A DNA stretch of 52,483 bases from Verrucomicrobiota bacterium (lineage in GTDB: Bacteria; Verrucomicrobiota; Verrucomicrobiia; JABWAM01), in NCBI GenBank assembly GCA_016198745.1, contig JACQHZ010000078.1, positions 1-52,483 on the forward strand. Reading direction: 5' to 3'. Within the stretch, counting starts at the first letter, position 1, and each line of letters begins with the position of its first letter. A program made the position numbers and the translations under genes. Below, piece after piece: positions 45,773 through 52,483 of this stretch. The notes beneath the pieces are model-generated. The model had not been told where the DNA came from. It did no database searches and was given only the letters and a program-made list of their open reading frames with translations.

Positions 45773-47158
45773 GTGAGCAAACCGGAGACAACCTTTTTTG
45801 TGGCGGTGCCCACCGGCGGCGCATGGGAAACGTTGCCCAAGAGCGAGGTGCGCAAACGGTTGCGGGAAGGTTCGTTGCGCGAGTCGCATTTGGTCTGGCA
45901 TCCCTCGGATCAATCCTGGAAACCCGCGCGTTCTTTTCCCGACCTGAAAAAATCGTCCCCCGTCCCAGCCCCGTCTTCGCCGCAGCCCGTTCCTGTCGCA
46001 AAACCGCCCTCTGCCGTCAGGGCTGCTCCCAAGGTTGCGGTCAAGGTCAGCGTCAGCACGGCTCAACCGATTCCGGCGGCCAAAGCCCATCCGGTCGTAT
46101 CCACATCGGCTGCGCCTGCGCCCGTGGTTGTCAAAATCGCGACGCCTGTTCCCGCAATCAAAAAGCCCGTTGCTTCTCCCGCCGTGGCAACGCCCCAGGC
46201 CGCGCCCAGGACAGAACCGTCTGCCAAAGCGAATCCCGCTCCAAAAGTTGTCGCGCTGCAATCGTCTTCTCTCGTTCAACCGTCGCCGTCGCCATCACCC
46301 AAGCCTGCGCCCAAACCTGCGGCGGCGGTTCCCGTGGCAGCCGCGGTTCCGCGTCCGGCAAACAGCGCGGCAGTGAAGGTTGTCCCCGCCGCAGCCTCCG
46401 TCGCGCCCCAGGTTTCGGCCAAGGCGGAACCTGCATCGAAAGTAAAGGCCGCCCCGAAACCGGCTGTAAAACAAGCGCCGGTTGCGGTCCATGCAACCGC
46501 GACACCCGCTTCTTCACCAGCAACGCGTCCCACAAGCAGCACCGCAATCAAGCCGACACCTGCCAAACCGGTGGCCGCTCCGTTAAACGTTCTCGAACAA
46601 ATGGAGCGAATGGTTGAGCGCCAGCGGAAAATGCAGGGTGTCTATGGCGTGATCATCGTGGTCATCCTGCTCCTGATTCCGTTCCTGAACTGGCTGTTGA
46701 TTCAGCGGCCGATGACCTCTGCCATTGCGCGTTCAGAATTTAAGAACTCGGTCAAGGTCAGCGGGCATTACGGTTTTTATGTGTCGCCCATCGTGTTGAT
46801 GATTCAACTCCAGGAAATACCGGCCGGAATGTCCGGCGAAAAGCTGATGGACCTCCTGAGCACGCTGGCGGTCGCCACCCGCAGTTCGGTCTTTCACACC
46901 GTCGCGCTGGTGAAAGGCAAGGATGTCAAGTATGTGATGCGCGGCGAGGTCTGGAGCGAACTGGCCCACCAACGCGCGGAACCGGCGCCGATACGGGCCA
47001 AGCTGCTTGTCAGCAATCTTTATCTGCCCAATGGAAAACAAGCGCTCTCGGATCAGTCCGACAACCTCGCGATTCTGCACGAACAAAAGAACAAGCTTTT
47101 CCTGGTTTTCTACGAGACCTTCGTCGGCAAGACGGGTGCGCCCGCAAATCCTCAGTGA
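45773..47158 (+). CDS. GYF_2-like domain protein with Ala/Pro-rich linker and TM segment
   Basis: FFVAVPTGGAWETLPKSEVRKRLREGSLRESHLVWHPSDQSWKPARSFPDL; low-complexity A/P/K; GVIIVVILLLIPFLNWLLI. Confidence 0.75.
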   Translation: MSKPETTFFVAVPTGGAWETLPKSEVRKRLREGSLRESHLVWHPSDQSWKPARSFPDLKKSSPVPAPSSPQPVPVAKPPSAVRAAPKVAVKVSVSTAQPIPAAKAHPVVSTSAAPAPVVVKIATPVPAIKKPVASPAVATPQAAPRTEPSAKANPAPKVVALQSSSLVQPSPSPSPKPAPKPAAAVPVAAAVPRPANSAAVKVVPAAASVAPQVSAKAEPASKVKAAPKPAVKQAPVAVHATATPASSPATRPTSSTAIKPTPAKPVAAPLNVLEQMERMVERQRKMQGVYGVIIVVILLLIPFLNWLLIQRPMTSAIARSEFKNSVKVSGHYGFYVSPIVLMIQLQEIPAGMSGEKLMDLLSTLAVATRSSVFHTVALVKGKDVKYVMRGEVWSELAHQRAEPAPIRAKLLVSNLYLPNGKQALSDQSDNLAILHEQKNKLFLVFYETFVGKTGAPANPQ

Positions 47159-47237
47159 TCAAGCCGACGCATCGGAATGTCGCAAAAGCTCTGTGAACCG
47201 TTCTTGCCTTGCCGCTCCGAGCCTCAGTCCAGGCTTC

Positions 47238-47585
47238 TCAGGGCGTTTGAAACAAGATCTTCAGCTTGCCTCGGACTGCCGCCAGCACATCCGGCGGCAA
47301 GGCTCCGATGGCGCCGCTGATGATCGAATCGTTTAATGTGACCAGTTTGTCGGCGCGAATGACGGAGGTGGTTTTCAGCCCGGTCTGTTTCCAGGCTCGA
47401 TGATTCGGCGAAATCAGTGTGGCGGACGGCAGTTGCGCCACTGTCAACGTGGTCGTGATGAAAGCAACCACAAAATCGTTCGGGCTATCGCATGCCGCGA
47501 GCACTACACACGGGCGCCGTTTCTCGCCAGTGAACGTGCTGAACGGAAAAGCGGCAATGACGATTTCGCCGGGCTGGAACATCAT
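47238..47585 (-). CDS. MazF/PemK-type toxin
   Basis: FQPGEIVIAAFPFSTFTGEKRRPCVVLA...IRADKLVTLND. Confidence 0.88.
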   Translation of the reverse strand: MMFQPGEIVIAAFPFSTFTGEKRRPCVVLAACDSPNDFVVAFITTTLTVAQLPSATLISPNHRAWKQTGLKTTSVIRADKLVTLNDSIISGAIGALPPDVLAAVRGKLKILFQTP

Positions 47586-47821
47586 CGGTAGTCCCCGAAA
47601 CGCGGGTTGCGGCGGTCCCTCACAATATCCGCATCCGAGTAGAGTTCCGGCTCTTCGCGCAGGAAATCAAACGCCCCGCCCGCATCCGCCAGCGTTCGAA
47701 TGTCAGAACTGCTCTGGTCATCTTCCAGCACGAGCACTGCCAGCCGAACGCTCGGAGGAAGTTGAATTCCGTCGGGCAGCCGGAGCATCCCGTCGCTGAC
47801 TTCTATGGGAATCGTCTTCAT
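47582..47821 (-). CDS. Antitoxin partner of the MazF-like toxin
   Basis: MKTIPIEVSDGMLRLPDGIQLPPSVRLAVLVLED; 4-bp overlap with toxin. Confidence 0.75.
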   Translation of the reverse strand: MKTIPIEVSDGMLRLPDGIQLPPSVRLAVLVLEDDQSSSDIRTLADAGGAFDFLREEPELYSDADIVRDRRNPRFGDYR

Positions 47822-47921
47822 CACTATCAGCAACATAACTGAACGAAAAAACGATTTCAACCATTAGTTGCGCTTTGCGGCAATGGAGTGATGATTTTTC
47901 CGGGCAAGGGCCCCAGAAATT

Positions 47922-49265
47922 TCAATACAGCGCCTGATTCAACCAATCCCGGCCCTTGACGCTCAGGCGCCATCGGCCATTCCGCTTCTCCACCAGCGAA
48001 CAGCAAGGATGACCTGACAGCTCGGTGGCGCCGGCGTAGGTAAGCGGATAAATTCCCTTCCCAAGCGCCTTCCACACAGTGTCGCTGATTTCAACCCGCG
48101 TTTTCGGGACAATGCGCACCGGCAAGCCGTAGTACGTCAGCCAGATTTCATAGGCGCACGTATCATCGGAGGGCGGCTGTGTCATGAGAAAGGGATATCC
48201 ACGAATCCAAAAGAACGGACGTCTGGCAGGCACGATCGCTCGAAACGCAACCCGTTCTCTTGTGACAAACTGGCCGATTCCAAGATCGGGATTGATTTGC
48301 AGAAATTGAAAAAAACGAACGGGGTCCAGCCCGATCAGATTGGCGCCATTAAACAAACCGTGACGGGGCGGGGCGCCTGTCGTCTTGCGCGACCACTCCA
48401 CATAACGATCGGTGACCATAAGGACGACTTCAAAATGCAGATGCGCGCGTTCCTGTTCGATGTTGAATTCATTGGAAGTCCGCCCAAGCACCCCCAGCTT
48501 TTGACTTTTTCCCACCATGCTTCCGGTCTCGATCTCATCTTCCACTCTGGAAAGATGCCCATAAAGGGTATAAAATGGCGGCCCAAAGAGGCGGTGTTCC
48601 ACCACCACGTATTTGCCGTAGTTGGAACCCGATGCGTCCCGGCAAATGTATGCCACCGTTCCCTCGCCGGCGGCGCGCACATCATCCTGCGGTTCGCCTT
48701 TGGCATCCCACATCAACGGGCGAATATCAACGCCCTCGTGAAAACGCGTGAATTGCCCTCGCTTGCCCGGATTGCGCACGCAACCGAACATGGCGGAAAT
48801 CGTGCGGCCACTGAAAGTCGGCTGGAAAAAGGTTTCGACGCCTCGCTGACTGAATAGCATCTGGTTGTCCGTCGGCAGGTCCATGTCCGGGAACGCGGGC
48901 GTGGCCGGCAAAACAGGGTCTTCTTCCACGCCTTCAGAAAGCGCGGGCGGAGGCAGCACCGGCGGACGCGAGGGATTCACCGTGACCGGCGCACCCGCTC
49001 CCTTGGAACGGCGTTTGCTTTTTGAACCGGCCTTTCTGTTGGAAGAACGCTTCTTGGTCGCGGCGGATTTCATTTTGATCGCTGACTTGGTTGCCCCAAC
49101 ATGCGCTTTTACCGGACGGGAGGAACCCACCGTTGCGCCCCGCCCGGAATCGGAAGCATCCGTCAGCCCCGCCAACAAAGCCGTCAGAAGCAGGAAAAGA
49201 AGGGAGTACCGGGTTGCTCGCGTCAACATGCGGAAATGCTTGACGAAGAAGCGTCCGCGATTCAA
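47922..49265 (-). CDS. M23-family peptidase (secreted)
   Basis: RFHEGVDIRPL...VRAAGEGTVAYI...KYVVVEHRLFGPPFYTLYGHLSRV...HLHFEVVL. Confidence 0.85.
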   Translation of the reverse strand: MNRGRFFVKHFRMLTRATRYSLLFLLLTALLAGLTDASDSGRGATVGSSRPVKAHVGATKSAIKMKSAATKKRSSNRKAGSKSKRRSKGAGAPVTVNPSRPPVLPPPALSEGVEEDPVLPATPAFPDMDLPTDNQMLFSQRGVETFFQPTFSGRTISAMFGCVRNPGKRGQFTRFHEGVDIRPLMWDAKGEPQDDVRAAGEGTVAYICRDASGSNYGKYVVVEHRLFGPPFYTLYGHLSRVEDEIETGSMVGKSQKLGVLGRTSNEFNIEQERAHLHFEVVLMVTDRYVEWSRKTTGAPPRHGLFNGANLIGLDPVRFFQFLQINPDLGIGQFVTRERVAFRAIVPARRPFFWIRGYPFLMTQPPSDDTCAYEIWLTYYGLPVRIVPKTRVEISDTVWKALGKGIYPLTYAGATELSGHPCCSLVEKRNGRWRLSVKGRDWLNQALY

Positions 49266-49274
49266 CCATTCATT

Positions 49275-49892
49275 ATGGTTGAATTGACCCGACTGTGGCA
49301 GCGGATTTCGGTTCGGCTTGCTGTGAGTGCGATGCTTGCGGCAATGCCGACGCCTTTTGTTTTTTCAGTGGAAATCAGTCCAAGCAAGTATCAGGGGGGG
49401 GCCACCAACAATGTGCCCAATCAAGCGCAGGGCGCGCCCTCCATCTTCCGCAGCCCGTTCAAATGGATTTTTGGTTCCGGCCACAGCGAGGCCATGAAGC
49501 GGGTGAACGCGCCGCCCAATTTCAAAGTGGACTTGACTGCTGAACCGCAGACGTTTCAACCCGGTGCCGAAGCGGTCTTGAAGGCGCGAATGACGGTCGT
49601 CAATCAGGGGAAAGAAAAATACATCCTCGAATTCAACACCGCGCAACGTTACGACTTCATCGTCCGCCGCCAGGATGGTTCTGAAGTCTATCGCGCTTCC
49701 GCCAACAAGGCGTACAGCCAACAGGTCTCCTCGACCGTCGTCAATCGGAACGAGAAACTCGTTTACGAGGAAGACCTCTTTGCCGAGACCAACCAGACGC
49801 TCAACCTCCCGCCCGGCGAATACAAACTCATCGGCCAGATCACCGCCCAGGTTCCGATTTCGGTGGAGGCGACGTTTCAGGTTTCTCCCTGA
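49275..49892 (+). CDS. Secreted BsuPI-like domain protein
   Basis: LKARMTVVNQGKEKYILEFNTAQRYDFIVRRQDGSEVYRASANKAYSQ...LPPGEYKLIGQI. Confidence 0.75.
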   Translation: MVELTRLWQRISVRLAVSAMLAAMPTPFVFSVEISPSKYQGGATNNVPNQAQGAPSIFRSPFKWIFGSGHSEAMKRVNAPPNFKVDLTAEPQTFQPGAEAVLKARMTVVNQGKEKYILEFNTAQRYDFIVRRQDGSEVYRASANKAYSQQVSSTVVNRNEKLVYEEDLFAETNQTLNLPPGEYKLIGQITAQVPISVEATFQVSP

Positions 49893-50457
49893 CCTTCTCC
49901 TCAACGGGCCTCGCCCCGAAGCCGCTTCCCACCCGAACGCGTCCTGGCTCCAGGCTGCCGACGCGGCCATGATTGATGATCTGTTTCACAATCTCGCCTT
50001 CAAGAATTTGCAATTCAACGGAATTGCCGGCATTCACAATCGAAGAAACCCCGCGCGCCTCGCTTTGCTCCAGGTCCAGCATCATTTGCGGAAGAGTGCG
50101 ATCCCACTCGCCCAGTGACAACGGTTGCGACCATTTTCCGGATGCCGCTCCGGTTTCGAAATCCCGCAACGGGACGGTTTGGGAAGAAAACTCCGATTTT
50201 CCGGAACGCCACTCGGCGAGGGACAACGGCTTGAGGTTGCCCATATAATCCGGGAGATCCACATGCGGCGTCTGAAACGAGCGCGTCGCAAATTCCCGCT
50301 CAAAACGTGACGAAGACTTCCACTCGAACGTCTTCGTGTAGTCAATCTTCGGCAAACCGGATGAATCCGCCCGGTACACCCTGGACTCGCCTCCATGGGA
50401 CGGAAGCGCCAAACCCGAAAAGAGAAACACCCACGCGGTTGTCAACTTCAAGTTCAT
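49840..50457 (-). CDS. Hypothetical secreted protein
   Basis: MNLKLTTAWVFLFSGLALPSHGGES signal peptide; 3' end converges on the BsuPI gene. Confidence 0.55.
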   Translation of the reverse strand: MNLKLTTAWVFLFSGLALPSHGGESRVYRADSSGLPKIDYTKTFEWKSSSRFEREFATRSFQTPHVDLPDYMGNLKPLSLAEWRSGKSEFSSQTVPLRDFETGAASGKWSQPLSLGEWDRTLPQMMLDLEQSEARGVSSIVNAGNSVELQILEGEIVKQIINHGRVGSLEPGRVRVGSGFGARPVEEKVREKPETSPPPKSEPGR

Positions 50458-50620
50458 GATGGTTCGCACAGAACAGCAATTTACCACTTACGTCGCCATT
50501 CCGCAAGTAATAAATCACGCAACCTATTGATTTCCAAGAAGATGAAGATGTGAGATAAAAAAAATAGGCGAACATTCGTGCGAAACGAAATGGTGTGATC
50601 GTCGAAGGTAAATAACGTCT

Positions 50621-50911
50621 TCATCGGTGGCTCAACCGCAACTCCGCCTCGAACAAGATCAGGTCCAAGCCGCGATACATGTCGCTGGGCCGGCAGGTGT
50701 CGTCGCCGCCAAGCACGTCCCCGCGCAAGGTGTTCCAGCCCGTGCGCACGTCGCACAGCTTGGCCAGATCAACCTCGAACTTCAGGTACGGCGGCATCGG
50801 ACGGTCGGCGGGAAGCGGATCGCTGGCCATGAACTTGCCGGCGAATGCGGTGGGCGGGAAATTCTTGCCGTTGAGACGGAACGCGAACCTGTCGCGCACC
50901 GTGGCGTACAC
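50621..50911 (-). pseudogene. C-terminal fragment of an unidentified protein
   Basis: FRLNGKNFPPTAFAGKF...YLKFEVDLAKLCDVRTGWNTLRGDVLGG; no N-terminal part, directly abuts the regulator gene. Confidence 0.35.
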
Positions 50912-50923
50912 AATGTTGACCGA

Positions 50924-52039
50924 TCACTGGCTTGTTGCCTGAACCAGTCGCGGCGGCCCGGCAAGTGTTTCGCCCTGCTGGAATTGCGCCATGATAAGTG
51001 AGGAGCGCGGCGGCAGCGAACCAGCAGCCGCCAGCCGCACGGTCGCGCGAGCCACGCGACGGGCGTACTCGGCGCGGGACGCGACGTAGCGGGCCACCGA
51101 CGGGTGGATGTGCGCAAAAAACTCGTCGTCCTCGCGTGAGATGAGCGACACGTCGCCGGGCACGCGGATTCCCGCATGCAACAGGCACGTCAGCACGGTG
51201 AGGAAATCTCGCGTGTGCGAAACGAGGATGGCGGTCGGGCGGTTCTTGGACACGACCACGGGTTTGAGCGCGGCGCGAATGCCTGCCAACGTCCCGTCAT
51301 GCCGCAGCAACACCGGCGCCGCAGCGCGATGCGTCGCGCCCTGGAACCCTTCCAGAAATCCCAGCTCGCTCGCCAGGTCGCCGGCCAGTCCCGAGCTCGG
51401 AATCGCCAGTGCGATGTGCCGGTGGCCAGCGCGCAGACAGACGCCAACGGCATGCCGGCAGATCGCGCGATAATCGAGGTCAAACGACGGCAGCCGGATG
51501 CCGGCGTGGCACGATCCCAGGATGATGGCCGGCAGGTTGCGCTGCGCAAACCAGCGTTGCACAATCGCGCCCTGCGTCAGCAGAATCCAGACGCCCACCC
51601 GCGCCTGTTTCACGACCTGCTCCAGCAAGGACTGGGGATGCGTCCACTTGAGATGCGCGTTGGAATGAACGTCCAGTTCATAACCCGCGTCGTGGAGGTA
51701 GCGTCGCAACTCACCGATGAGGAAGATGTCGTACGGCGGCAACTCGTGAAGCGGGCTGATGGACAACACCGTGACCCGGCGGCTTCCCAGGCCGGTCCGG
51801 GTGCGGGCTGCGCCCGTGATGCGCGTGCGCGCGCCGTGAGCGATCCGGATCCGTCCTTCCCGGCGCAGGATTTCCAACGCCTCTCGCAAGGTGATGCGGC
51901 TGACTTGCAATTGGTCGGCAAGTGTCCGCCCGGAGGGCAGAAATTGCTGCCAGGCGCCTGCGCGCAATTGCTCGCGCAACAGAGCGGCCACGTCGCCCGT
52001 CAACGAGCGGCGCGGCGGCAGTTTGGGCCAGGTTGCCAT
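50924..52039 (-). CDS. GntR-type wHTH / LacI-type sensor transcriptional regulator
   Basis: VAALLREQLRAGAWQQFLPSGRTLADQLQVSRITLREALEILRREGRI then periplasmic-binding-like sensor domain. Confidence 0.88.
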   Translation of the reverse strand: MATWPKLPPRRSLTGDVAALLREQLRAGAWQQFLPSGRTLADQLQVSRITLREALEILRREGRIRIAHGARTRITGAARTRTGLGSRRVTVLSISPLHELPPYDIFLIGELRRYLHDAGYELDVHSNAHLKWTHPQSLLEQVVKQARVGVWILLTQGAIVQRWFAQRNLPAIILGSCHAGIRLPSFDLDYRAICRHAVGVCLRAGHRHIALAIPSSGLAGDLASELGFLEGFQGATHRAAAPVLLRHDGTLAGIRAALKPVVVSKNRPTAILVSHTRDFLTVLTCLLHAGIRVPGDVSLISREDDEFFAHIHPSVARYVASRAEYARRVARATVRLAAAGSLPPRSSLIMAQFQQGETLAGPPRLVQATSQ

Positions 52040-52483
52040 CGCCAGAACCTTGGCGACAGTTCGACGCAAGGTCAACCCTCCCCGGGTGCAGTACCTCCAT
52101 CTCGGTGCTTTCTTGCCGCTCTGCTCATTCCAGTTTGCGTTCAAGCTGAGACGATCAACCTTCTTCGCAAAGGATGGCGTTGGAAATCCAGCGCGACTCC
52201 GACGGCTCGTTTGATTGCGGCTCACCCGGTCGTTTGACTCCATCGCTCCAACCGGGCAATCACCTTGATCACGGGTAAATCAGCGCCCGGGCTTCCTGCC
52301 GGCCACAGCCGCCCAACGCTTCCTCAACTGCGGCTCATCAATCACTTCCACTCGGTCGCCATCGAATTGCTCTCCGACTCTTGAAGCGATCCATCGCTAT
52401 TTCCCAAGAACCTGTGGCATTGTCCGGCGGGATACAAAGATCCAGCAAACCGCAATCGCTGCGTTATCCTGCCGCGCCAGCTC

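Noticed and set aside
45823-46617. 264-aa ORF in alternate frame within the GYF gene
   Set aside because: Out-of-frame reading of the low-complexity Ala/Pro-rich linker.
1-52483. tRNA, rRNA genes or prophage structural genes
   Set aside because: Looked for but none recognised by eye; a tRNAscan/Infernal run would be needed to exclude tRNA or small RNA genes.

Overview
GC-rich bacterial chromosome segment, probably PVC/Verrucomicrobia-like (inferred from gene style only). (1) ~1-12.2 kb: a type I restriction-modification (RM) locus with accessory genes: HsdS-like fragment, hsdM, nucleotidyltransferase + wHTH pair, hsdS, PD-(D/E)xK-like protein, Fic, AlbA/Schlafen-type protein, hsdR, YgjP-like metallopeptidase. 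(2) 12.3-18.1 kb: enolase-superfamily / 2-hydroxyacid dehydrogenase / DHDPS-family cluster, metG, hemB. (3) 18.4-29.1 kb: a second type I RM island of parallel layout: XRE-HsdM fusion, Abi_2 protein, hsdS, AlbA protein, hsdR, YgjP-like peptidase. It is flanked by gene remnants. Its hsdR reading frame contains a complete REP-associated tyrosine transposase (RAYT) flanked by inverted GTAG-headed REP hairpins. (4) 29.05-30.17 kb: a retron-type reverse transcriptase preceded by a structured region with a perfect 21-bp inverted repeat, the candidate msr/msd. (5) 31.3-42.9 kb: cobalamin riboswitch and a long cobalamin operon (including a CobD-CobQ fused ORF) ending in a 37-codon peptide gene missed as such by the ORF track (apparent CTG start behind a perfect Shine-Dalgarno) and a radical SAM/SPASM enzyme, a CbpA/CbpB-like peptide-modification pair. 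(6) 43-52 kb: GYF-domain protein, oxidoreductase, MazEF-like pair, M23 peptidase, BsuPI-domain protein, GntR/LacI-type regulator. Short palindromic repeats occur throughout, several in frame within coding sequence. All family calls come from motif recognition by eye; no searches were run.
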